From Marinagarivorans sp. UBA5868 (GTDB lineage Bacteria; Pseudomonadota; Gammaproteobacteria; Pseudomonadales; Cellvibrionaceae), in contig DJFQ01000053.1 of the NCBI GenBank assembly GCA_002432095.1, forward strand, positions 12,372-17,855: 5,484 nucleotides of DNA, read 5' to 3'. Position 1 is the stretch's first letter. Each line of letters begins with the position of its first letter. The notes under the pieces are model-generated. The model searched no databases and had not been told where the DNA came from. It saw only the letters and a list, made by a program, of their open reading frames with translations. Shown in pieces: positions 1 to 5,484 of this stretch. The translations under genes and the position numbers were made by a program.

Positions 1-308
1 TCCTCGTAACCTCCTTCATTGATCACATTGGCGTATCCCATACCTTTCAAAGTGTCCATGGCGACACCCGAACGACGCCCGGAACGGCAATACACACGAA
101 TATCGTCATCAACATCCCGAGTGATACTGCCGATCTCGCTACCAATAATTTCGAAAGGGATATTAATAGAGCCCGCGATATGTCCCTGAGCGTATTCTTC
201 AGGTGTGCGTACATCAATCCAAATCGTCATATCTTTCTCCACCAGTCGTTCGTTAGCAAAAATCGGTGAGCATAATAATGCGAACACCACATAAATGAAA
301 AACCGCAT
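1..308 (-). CDS. Periplasmic single-domain rhodanese (sulfurtransferase), C-terminus cut by window edge
   Basis: I translated this from the minus strand. The start is the ATG at 308-306, with a strong AGGAGGT Shine-Dalgarno five bases upstream; the ATG at 312 is too close to it and its frame closes after 19 codons. Residues 1-18 form a signal peptide (MRFF, then a hydrophobic stretch ending SPIFA before NE), so the protein should be exported to the periplasm. The rest is one rhodanese domain: the IDVRTPEEY motif (about 31-39), then GHIAGSINIP (42-51), and the active-site loop YCRSGRRSG with the persulfide-forming Cys74. About 102 residues are visible, reading into NEGGYE, which in PspE/GlpE-like proteins lies near the end, so few residues should be missing. 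Family role: moving sulfane sulfur to thiols or cyanide; the true acceptor is unknown. It lies 54 bases downstream of the hydrolase gene and may be co-transcribed with it. An internal ATG at 230 could start a cytosolic form. Confidence 0.9.
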   Translation of the reverse strand, partial: MRFFIYVVFALLCSPIFANERLVEKDMTIWIDVRTPEEYAQGHIAGSINIPFEIIGSEIGSITRDVDDDIRVYCRSGRRSGVAMDTLKGMGYANVINEGGYE

Positions 309-362
309 GCATACCTCCTCTTTTCGGCCTAAAAGCAGCCCTATGCTTGTTAATGTCGTCGA

Positions 363-1895
363 TCAATCATCGGCGCGCACCTCACCACCCATGGAACCGC
401 AGCCTGCGCTCCGCTCCGCCCATTCCGCCACCAACTGCTCGTGCGTCGCCTGCAGAAACCAGGGTATTAAATCCTGACCACACCCTCCCATGAAAAATTC
501 CGCATGTGATCGCTGCTCTTGAATCAACAGATGCCCGCTGGGTAACCAGTTCATCAATTCGCGCGCGTGCGCCGCGGTAGTGATGGGATCGAATTCACCC
601 ACCGCCACGAGAAATGGCACGGACACTAGCGTCATCGGCGGCAGCTGACCCGGACGAAAAGCGTCCGAGCGACACACACTGTATTGCCAATCGGTACTAA
701 AAAAGGACCGCCACGCACCAGCCGCAACCAAAGTGTTCTCGAACGAAGCCTCATCCTCAAGTGGATTGTCATTACATTCTGTCGCCCAATAAATCGCACT
801 ATTGAAGCGGCTGTCAAAAGCCTGATTGAAAAAAATCTCCAAGATTGTGTTTAATTCGCTTGGTTTTCCCTGTGTATATTGGTGCAGCGCAGACGCCAGC
901 CTGACAGTTAGTTCGCTGCTATAAAACGCTGTATACAATGCAGCTGCTAAACGTCCATCGTTAAGCAGCCATTTCTCTATGCGGCCGGTGCGCCAATTCT
1001 CCATTTCCACCCAAACCGGCTCGCGTTGCAAATCACCCATTAATTGCCAGAATCGCGGCTCGGAAAATTCACATGATTCCGCTTCGCACCTCTGCCAGTA
1101 GCGGGTAAATGCTTCAGCCCATAAAACCACGGAATCGCTGATCGCTCCCCTTTCCAAAGGATAAGGCGAATCCAAGATTACTCTACGCACTTCCGGCTGT
1201 TGCATGGCGGCAAGCAGGGCGACACGAGTGCCGTAGGACACCGCGAGATAATTCCACTGCTGATAACCGAGGCGCCTCAATGATTCGGCTAAATCCATTG
1301 CATTGCGCTGACTGGAAAAATCACGGATTTGTTCGACAGGACCGCTTCTATGAACGAGGTTTTCCTGCCACGCCGACAAGCAGTCTGCCAACACCGGCGC
1401 AATGATTTTTCCTTCTTCCGCAAAGGTGAGATCACGGTTGAGCAGTTCGCGGGATGTGGTCGTGTAGCGCTCGCAATCCCATGCAGGATCACTTGGACTA
1501 AGCCCACGCAAATCGAGAAGCACAAAATCCCGCCCAAGCGCGACTTCGGCCAACCAGAGATCCCAGCTGGCTAAGCTGTCTGCGCCAGCGTTATCTGCCT
1601 CGCCCGGTCCGCCCGCGATATAAACCAGCGGGTCGTCGGTTGCATTCTCGTCCGCGGCACGAAAAATAGCGGCGGCCAGTCTCGCTCGTGCGCGCCCTTC
1701 TCCCACCGGCACCCAGTAACAATCGACAGGAAATCCGAAGCTGGAGACAAAGCCACAATCCCGCGATTGCACTGCCAGGGCTGACGGGATCACCGAGTCC
1801 GGCGAGGGCCCCACAGGGATTGAACGCCATAGCCAGATCACGATTGCCAAAACCAGTAACAGACCCAACCAAAGCCCCGCGTTACGCCGCTGCAT
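363..1895 (-). CDS. Exported or membrane-anchored alpha/beta hydrolase, TAP/S33 peptidase-like (510 aa)
   Basis: Start chosen at the ATG 1895-1893, which shares one base with the stop of the upstream gene (TGATG) and has AGG six bases upstream; a TTG six codons earlier is also open but less likely. N-terminal MQRR plus a hydrophobic stretch (about 8-24) is a signal anchor or signal peptide, so the enzyme acts outside the cytoplasm; about ten cysteines fit disulfide bonding there. Numbered from this ATG, the fold landmarks are the oxyanion-type loop YIAGGPGEAD (92-101), DLRGLSPSDP (128-137), the nucleophile elbow LAVSYGTR with Ser220, then GEFDPIT with Asp436 and RSHAEFF with His464. The layout (large cap between about 240 and 420, C-terminal Asp/His block) matches tripeptidyl aminopeptidase-like hydrolases, about 450-530 aa. 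The elbow reads A-x-S-x-G rather than the usual G-x-S-x-G. The substrate cannot be named: peptidase or esterase are both possible. It is probably translationally coupled to the pseudouridine synthase. Confidence 0.88.
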   Translation of the reverse strand: MQRRNAGLWLGLLLVLAIVIWLWRSIPVGPSPDSVIPSALAVQSRDCGFVSSFGFPVDCYWVPVGEGRARARLAAAIFRAADENATDDPLVYIAGGPGEADNAGADSLASWDLWLAEVALGRDFVLLDLRGLSPSDPAWDCERYTTTSRELLNRDLTFAEEGKIIAPVLADCLSAWQENLVHRSGPVEQIRDFSSQRNAMDLAESLRRLGYQQWNYLAVSYGTRVALLAAMQQPEVRRVILDSPYPLERGAISDSVVLWAEAFTRYWQRCEAESCEFSEPRFWQLMGDLQREPVWVEMENWRTGRIEKWLLNDGRLAAALYTAFYSSELTVRLASALHQYTQGKPSELNTILEIFFNQAFDSRFNSAIYWATECNDNPLEDEASFENTLVAAGAWRSFFSTDWQYSVCRSDAFRPGQLPPMTLVSVPFLVAVGEFDPITTAAHARELMNWLPSGHLLIQEQRSHAEFFMGGCGQDLIPWFLQATHEQLVAEWAERSAGCGSMGGEVRADD

Positions 1896-2572
1896 CACAC
1901 ACCTAAACACCAAGGGTCGTCGTCGAGCGCCGCAATTGCGGATTGCACAGATGTTTTAGCGAATAATTCGCCAGGACGAGGGGCGGCAACGTAATGATAT
2001 GCGTTGCCCGCAAACTGGAACTCCAGACGCCATGCGTGCAAATACAGTCGATCCGCCGGCGCACCACCATAACGTTCGTCGCCAATGATCGGGGCACCGA
2101 GAGACTTCAGCGTCACACGCAACTGATGGGTTTTGCCTGTCAGTGGTCGCAACACAAACAAACGCTTACCGCCCTCAAGCGCAAAGCTGCGAAAAGCCGT
2201 ACGAGCCGGGTTGTCGAGGGTACGACACAGGCGGTAGCTACCACCGCGGGCTTTTTCCATATCGCCGATGACCCAGCCTTGCTTTTTGGCCGGTTTCTTG
2301 GCGGAGATGGCGAGATAACATTTGCTGACTTCCCGATTTTGGAATGCCAGGGAAAGTGCCCGGTTGGCCTCCGGCGTTTTGGCGGCCACGACCAATCCGG
2401 AAGTGGCCATATCCAGACGATGCACAGGAAAGAGTTGAGGCAGCGCCAAATCGCGGCGGAGATGGTCGAGTACGGAAGGCCCACTGGGATCCCCCTGGAC
2501 GGCGACACCCGGTGCCTTTTCGATCACCAAAAACTCTGGTTGGTTATCCAGAAGCGTATAAAAGGCTGAAAT
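1895..2572 (-). CDS. RluA-family RNA pseudouridine synthase, short single-domain type, probable ATT start (225 aa)
   Basis: It isomerises uridine to pseudouridine in rRNA or tRNA; the target site is not known for this subfamily. There is no S4 RNA-binding domain. Numbered from the proposed ATT start, it shows the N-terminal strand FLVIEKAPGVAV (18-29), the catalytic motif HRLD with Asp54, KCYLAI with the conserved Tyr86, KKPAKKQGWVIGD (92-104), TGKTHQLRV (145-153) and LYLHA (176-180). The KKQGWVIGD stretch is typical, from memory, of the TIGR01621 branch of the family, about 215-230 aa. No ATG lies in frame anywhere between the upstream gene's stop codon and the domain. ATT at 2572-2570 has GGAG six bases upstream and places the N-terminus where homologues begin. 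TTG at 2530 and GTG at 2527 are fallback starts, but they delete the first beta strand. The stop overlaps the hydrolase start by one base. Family call is firm; the start is less so. Confidence 0.9.
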   Translation of the reverse strand: MSAFYTLLDNQPEFLVIEKAPGVAVQGDPSGPSVLDHLRRDLALPQLFPVHRLDMATSGLVVAAKTPEANRALSLAFQNREVSKCYLAISAKKPAKKQGWVIGDMEKARGGSYRLCRTLDNPARTAFRSFALEGGKRLFVLRPLTGKTHQLRVTLKSLGAPIIGDERYGGAPADRLYLHAWRLEFQFAGNAYHYVAAPRPGELFAKTSVQSAIAALDDDPWCLGV

Positions 2573-2578
2573 ATGCGT

Positions 2579-2582
2579 CTCC
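2579..2582 (-). promoter_or_regulatory. Shine-Dalgarno GGAG that supports the ATT start of the pseudouridine synthase
   Basis: Minus-strand GGAG with a six-base spacer (ACGCAT) before ATT at 2572. The spacing is optimal, and no in-frame ATG, GTG or TTG lies in range. The later candidates TTG 2530 and GTG 2527 have only a weak GAG in front of them. Seen directly; its use is inferred. Confidence 0.55.
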
Positions 2583-2596
2583 AGGCTGGCTGACCT

Positions 2597-2630
2597 AAAA
2601 ATGCCGCAGCATACCGTACGCGGCTGCAGC
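2597..2630 (-). terminator. Probable Rho-independent terminator of the mannan operon
   Basis: On the minus strand, GCTGCAGC (2630-2623) pairs with GCTGCGGC (2610-2603) to form an eight-base-pair stem with one U-G wobble. The loop is 12 bases and is followed by A and then TTTTT (2601-2597). The hairpin begins 23 bases after the GH5 stop codon, the usual place for a terminator. The T run is short (five) and the loop rather large, so efficiency may be partial. The next gene starts 24 bases beyond the T run, so some readthrough, or a promoter overlapping the hairpin, is needed to express it. Confidence 0.6.
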
Positions 2631-2653
2631 TCGGTAGCATGCCGGGAGTGCGC

Positions 2654-4000
2654 CTATCGATTGCGCATAAAATCCGCGTGACTCTTCAGCACTTTTAAGG
2701 TGCTACGATCCTGGCTGAATACCGAATTCAGCCCCTGGGGTTCCTGCGGGGGATCACCCGTAAAAGGGTCGCCGGTACGCCAGATGAAATCGTCGGACTT
2801 CGCTCGCCCCAAACCGCCCCAGGTCCAGAAGTTTGTTCCCATCAACGGGGATTCCAGTTTTACCTGCGTTTCGAGAAAGCCAAATATTTCGGCAAAAAAG
2901 CGATCCCGTTGCCGGGTACCGGCGCCAAGGCGATAATCGCCGCCATCGCGCTCAATGCCGAACTCTTCCAATACAATCGGTTTGTCCAGCTCCTCCGCCA
3001 CCTGAAGATGCTGCAGCACATAAGCTTTGGAATTGGCCATCGCCAGCGGATACGTTTCATCGGGGCGCTTCACGTCGAACCAGCCCCAGTTTTTGGGCCA
3101 CATATGGAACGTCAAATAATCGATCTCGGCGATTGCGTGGGCATCTTTATAAAGGCCCAAATCACGCAGCGTTCCCATAGATCCTTCGCTGCCGCTGCTT
3201 ACCAGATGGTTACTGTCTAGCGACTTGATGAACCGTGCAGTCTTTTCAATCCAGGCTTTGTAATGCGGATAAAACGGGCGCCCGTCCTGATCGCTGCCCG
3301 GCCGTGGTTCATTCGCCAGTTGCCAAGACATGATAGTGGGATCATCAACGTAAGGCTTACCGGTCACACTATTGGTGCGGGTAACGATCACCTGAATTAA
3401 ATCCTGATACCACTGCTGCGCCTCTTCGCTGCGATAGAACTTGGCAGAATTCTGCATAAACCCATTCCAATCGCCCGTAGTGTCTGGATCGAACGGCGGC
3501 TCACCCGTGAGCCAAGCCATGTATTGAGACATCCCGCCGGACCATTGCCAGAAATTGTTGAAATACAACACCGCCACCATATCCCGCTTTGCCATTTCGG
3601 CGAGCAGCACATCCAACCCCACCAATAAATCTTCGTTGTATTCACCTGGAGCCAGATGAAGCGCGGGTTGCACTGCCATAGTCAAACCAGTTTGCTCGGC
3701 GGCAGCCAATATGCGGAGATTATTGATACCCAACGCCTTCAGTTGATCCAGCTCCGCGCCAAGCCGCTCCAAGCCTTCGCCAGCACTGCCGAGATAGGCG
3801 CCATACCAAAAATTGGTGCCAACGAAATAATAGGGTTTGCCATGTCGCATCAACCGGCTTCCATCAACCGATACAAACGGACTGCCGGTAACTGCAACTT
3901 TAGAATCGCTCGACGAATCCGCGCCATGTTGAACAGATGCGCAGGATGTCAGCCAAACGATGCAACCAAATACCATCAAGGATAAAACGGTGGCGCGCAT
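2654..4000 (-). CDS. GH5 beta-mannosidase/mannanase lipoprotein, Cellvibrio Man5A-like (448 aa)
   Basis: It cleaves beta-1,4-mannosidic bonds in manno-oligosaccharides or mannan. The N-terminus MRATVLSLMV begins a lipoprotein signal peptide with lipobox LTSC (Cys20). Ala at +2 predicts sorting to the outer membrane. A Ser-rich linker (about 21-40) precedes the catalytic (beta/alpha)8 domain (about 41-445). Seen: NNLRIL with Arg96, WQLANEPRPG with acid/base Glu231, YLTFHMW with His299, VLEEFG with nucleophile Glu346, and NFWTW (390-394). The segment RTGDPFTGDPPQEPQG (408-423) matches, from memory, the extended C-terminal loop of Cellvibrio mixtus Man5A (GH5_7), an enzyme described as an exo-acting mannosidase. 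That makes exo-mannosidase more likely than endo-mannanase, but this is inference. No carbohydrate-binding module is present. The ATG at 4000 has GGA six bases upstream. It lies 81 bases after the epimerase gene and is the last gene before the terminator. Confidence 0.92.
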   Translation of the reverse strand: MRATVLSLMVFGCIVWLTSCASVQHGADSSSDSKVAVTGSPFVSVDGSRLMRHGKPYYFVGTNFWYGAYLGSAGEGLERLGAELDQLKALGINNLRILAAAEQTGLTMAVQPALHLAPGEYNEDLLVGLDVLLAEMAKRDMVAVLYFNNFWQWSGGMSQYMAWLTGEPPFDPDTTGDWNGFMQNSAKFYRSEEAQQWYQDLIQVIVTRTNSVTGKPYVDDPTIMSWQLANEPRPGSDQDGRPFYPHYKAWIEKTARFIKSLDSNHLVSSGSEGSMGTLRDLGLYKDAHAIAEIDYLTFHMWPKNWGWFDVKRPDETYPLAMANSKAYVLQHLQVAEELDKPIVLEEFGIERDGGDYRLGAGTRQRDRFFAEIFGFLETQVKLESPLMGTNFWTWGGLGRAKSDDFIWRTGDPFTGDPPQEPQGLNSVFSQDRSTLKVLKSHADFMRNR

Positions 4001-4081
4001 GATTTTTCCGCTTCTCGTTGTGAGTTGTAGATTGCCAGCAAATGATCACTCGGGCTTGTGTGACCGCCGGTTCGATGTATA

Positions 4082-5296
4082 TCAAGATAGGATATCGTGC
4101 ATCAGCAACATCGCCCGACCATTATGGTATGGCGCTTTCCAAGAGCCTGTTTTGTACTCGCTCAATTCCGGCGCGACATCGTTGCGGGAATGCCAAAGCC
4201 ATTCGCCATATTGCCTATCCAGATAACTCTGTTGCACATGGCGCCAAATCGACAACGCAGCATCGAAATAATGCTCGCCACCACCGTGGGCCCACCGACT
4301 GGCGAAACCCACCATCGCTTCCGCCTGAACCCACCAGGAGCTGATTGTGAACTCACCGGTGGCCCGATCATATTCGTCGGCCATACCTCCGGTCGATAGC
4401 AAGCCTTCCGCCAGCGAAATCTCGGCAAGACGTGCGACCTGGGAGCGGTAACATTCAACCGCGGGATAATCGGCCGCTAACACATTAATTGCTTTCTCGA
4501 TAAGCCAACTGGATTCGATGTCGTGACCGAAAGAATAGGCATGGGAGTGATCCTGCCAGTCCTCGCTCATAAACATGCGCAAATGGCCGGAATCCATATC
4601 AACAACACGTTCGCAATACACCGTAAGAATGTTGTTGAGCGCGGAAAAAGCCTGATCGCGCCGCCCATGGTCGGCCGGCAACGCATGACATAAACCGGAA
4701 AACGCCTCCAGCACGTGCAGCGAGGTGTTCATGGTCTTGGGTGAATTATCTTCTTTTTCCGACAGACGCACGTCGGCGAGCGGGCCCCAGTCCTGCGCAT
4801 AAGCTTCGAAATATCCCCCATGAAGGCGGTCGCGTGCGCGGGTCTCAAGCATGTCAAAACACATCAACGCTAAATCCAGCGCATCGCTGTCCCCGCTCAA
4901 CTCGTAGTAGGCGCTAAACGCGTAAATGGCAAATGCCTGCGCATAACTGTGCTTACGTCCATCGAGCAACTCACCTTTCGCGTCCAGCATCCAATAAACG
5001 CCGCCGTAATTGTGATCGACAAAACGCTCCCGCAAATAATGATAAGCCCGCCGCGCCGCTGCATGATGCGCCTCTTCATCAGTGCGGACGGCCAAAACGC
5101 TGAAAAACCATAGAATTCTGGTATTGAGAATGACGCTCTTGGGTGCATCACGTTTTGGCGCATTGTTATGGGCAACTTCTCCCCAGAAACCACCGTTCTC
5201 TAGATCCTGACCGTGCGTGAGCCACCAATCTGCAATGGCGTTGCACTCCGCCATGAACTCAGACGCAAGTTCCGGCAACGGCGCTCCTGCAGCCAT
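4082..5296 (-). CDS. AGE-family disaccharide 2-epimerase, probable mannobiose 2-epimerase (404 aa)
   Basis: It should interconvert glucose and mannose at the reducing end of a beta-1,4 disaccharide, here probably mannobiose to mannosyl-glucose, in the cytoplasm (no signal peptide). The (alpha/alpha)6-barrel family residues are visible. Numbered from the ATG at 5296 they are: NTRILWFFS with Arg60, MNTSLHVLEAF with His194, SFGHDIESSW with His258 and Glu261, WWVQAEAMVGF (321-331), and SWKAPYHNGR with His391. The three histidines and their spacing match cellobiose/mannobiose 2-epimerases better than N-acylglucosamine 2-epimerases. Length is normal (about 390-420 aa). Start choice: ATG 5296 has AGGGA five bases upstream, whereas the in-frame ATG at 5314 (410 aa, overlapping the upstream stop) has only a distant GAG. 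The gene sits 8 bases after the GH130 stop, so the pair is probably translated together. In Cellvibrio mixtus a related epimerase, EpiA, is reported in a galactomannan cluster. Cellobiose as the true substrate is not excluded by sequence alone. Confidence 0.9.
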   Translation of the reverse strand: MAAGAPLPELASEFMAECNAIADWWLTHGQDLENGGFWGEVAHNNAPKRDAPKSVILNTRILWFFSVLAVRTDEEAHHAAARRAYHYLRERFVDHNYGGVYWMLDAKGELLDGRKHSYAQAFAIYAFSAYYELSGDSDALDLALMCFDMLETRARDRLHGGYFEAYAQDWGPLADVRLSEKEDNSPKTMNTSLHVLEAFSGLCHALPADHGRRDQAFSALNNILTVYCERVVDMDSGHLRMFMSEDWQDHSHAYSFGHDIESSWLIEKAINVLAADYPAVECYRSQVARLAEISLAEGLLSTGGMADEYDRATGEFTISSWWVQAEAMVGFASRWAHGGGEHYFDAALSIWRHVQQSYLDRQYGEWLWHSRNDVAPELSEYKTGSWKAPYHNGRAMLLMHDILS

Positions 5297-5301
5297 ATTA
5301 T

Positions 5302-5306
5302 TCCCT
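5302..5306 (-). promoter_or_regulatory. Shine-Dalgarno AGGGA that decides the epimerase start
   Basis: Minus-strand AGGGA, spaced five bases from ATG 5296 and overlapping the TAG stop of the GH130 gene. It favours the 404-residue epimerase over the 410-residue version that would start at 5314. Termination of the upstream gene right at the site fits translational coupling. Confidence 0.55.
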
Positions 5307-5484
5307 ACTGCCATTGATGTTTGATCTCAAGATTACGTCGAATCAAATCGTTTCTGGCTTGCACAGACGCAGCGGATCGCAAACCGTCTTCAGGCGTGTT
5401 TTTGACATAATCCAAGAGGTGCTCAATGCTGGAAGTCGCCACGTGCAGGCGCGTATCGGAGGACGCGTAATAAATAAAGACTTC
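5305..5484 (-). CDS. GH130 beta-1,4-mannosyl-glucose phosphorylase, C-terminal 59 residues only
   Basis: I translated the minus strand from the window edge; it reads in frame from position 5484 to the TAG at 5307-5305. The fragment contains [17 protein letters not shown] followed by [19 protein letters not shown]. From memory this is the conserved C-terminal end of GH130 subfamily 1 enzymes (4-O-beta-D-mannosyl-D-glucose phosphorylase, about 390-400 aa), with the last blade of the five-bladed propeller and a C-terminal helix. These enzymes use phosphate to split mannosyl-beta-1,4-glucose into alpha-mannose 1-phosphate and glucose in the cytoplasm. The catalytic Asp and phosphate-binding residues lie outside the window, so activity cannot be checked here. 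The product-substrate link with the downstream epimerase, 8 bases away, strongly supports the call. A mannooligosaccharide phosphorylase (GH130_2) is a less likely alternative. Confidence 0.85.
   Translation of the reverse strand, partial: EVFIYYASSDTRLHVATSSIEHLLDYVKNTPEDGLRSAASVQARNDLIRRNLEIKHQWQ

Noticed and set aside
333..348. Small hairpin AAGCA/TGCTT between the hydrolase and rhodanese genes, followed by TTTT on the minus strand
   Set aside because: Only five base pairs, AT-rich at the ends, with a very short T run. It is too weak to call a terminator, so co-transcription of the two genes remains possible.
1896..1913. TTG start at 1913 for the hydrolase, six codons upstream of the chosen ATG
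   Set aside because: It would overlap the previous gene by 19 bases. The ATG at 1895 has AGG at good spacing and gives a normal positively charged signal sequence start.
1994..2569. Long open frame (191 codons) on the plus strand opposite the pseudouridine synthase
   Set aside because: Its translation resembles no family I recognise and it lies wholly antisense to a gene with clear catalytic motifs. It is a shadow frame.
2531..2640. Short ATG frame (ATG at 2640-2638, about 38 codons) upstream of the pseudouridine synthase in another frame
   Set aside because: It runs through the terminator hairpin, is rich in unusual residue order and ends by overlapping the start of the synthase domain. 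No recognisable peptide and no good ribosome site.
4044..4065. Imperfect inverted repeat (GATCAC ... GTGACC) in the 81-base gap before the GH5 gene
   Set aside because: Six pairs with one wobble. The half-sites are in the wrong order for a CRP site and there is no T run for a terminator. I also found no convincing -35/-10 pair in the gap, so I do not call an operator or promoter.

Overview
The window looks like chromosomal DNA from a plant-polysaccharide-degrading gammaproteobacterium, most likely a Cellvibrio-like member of the Cellvibrionaceae. I infer this from the close resemblance (from memory, no search run) of the GH5 enzyme to Cellvibrio mixtus mannosidase Man5A, from the mannan gene set, and from a base composition that looks about half GC. 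Every gene I can support is on the minus strand, so transcription runs from position 5484 towards 1.

Right part (5484 to about 2597): a beta-mannan utilisation operon. It holds, in order, the 3' end of a GH130 beta-mannosyl-glucose phosphorylase, an AGE-family disaccharide 2-epimerase (probably a mannobiose 2-epimerase) that starts 8 bases after the phosphorylase stop, and an outer-membrane-type lipoprotein of GH5 (exo-mannosidase or mannanase). A plausible intrinsic terminator sits just after the GH5 stop. Read together: the GH5 lipoprotein trims manno-oligosaccharides outside the cytoplasm. Imported mannobiose is epimerised at its reducing end to mannosyl-glucose, and the phosphorylase splits that into mannose 1-phosphate and glucose. 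This is a known pathway, not a new one. The transporter, the regulator and any alpha-galactosidase would lie outside the window.

Middle part (2572 to 363): a two-gene unit not obviously linked to mannan. It comprises a short RluA-type RNA pseudouridine synthase and a membrane-anchored or exported alpha/beta hydrolase of the TAP/S33 type, with a one-base TGATG overlap. The pseudouridine synthase has no in-frame ATG where its family starts. It has an ATT codon at the expected place, preceded by a good Shine-Dalgarno sequence. This is the most unusual thing I see in the window.

Left part (308 to 1): a secreted single-domain rhodanese (PspE-like) with a signal peptide, cut by the window edge near its C-terminus. 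No RNA genes, insertion sequences, CRISPR arrays or long repeats were seen. I did not find a wholly new system; the non-ATG start and the operon boundary are the points worth a second look.
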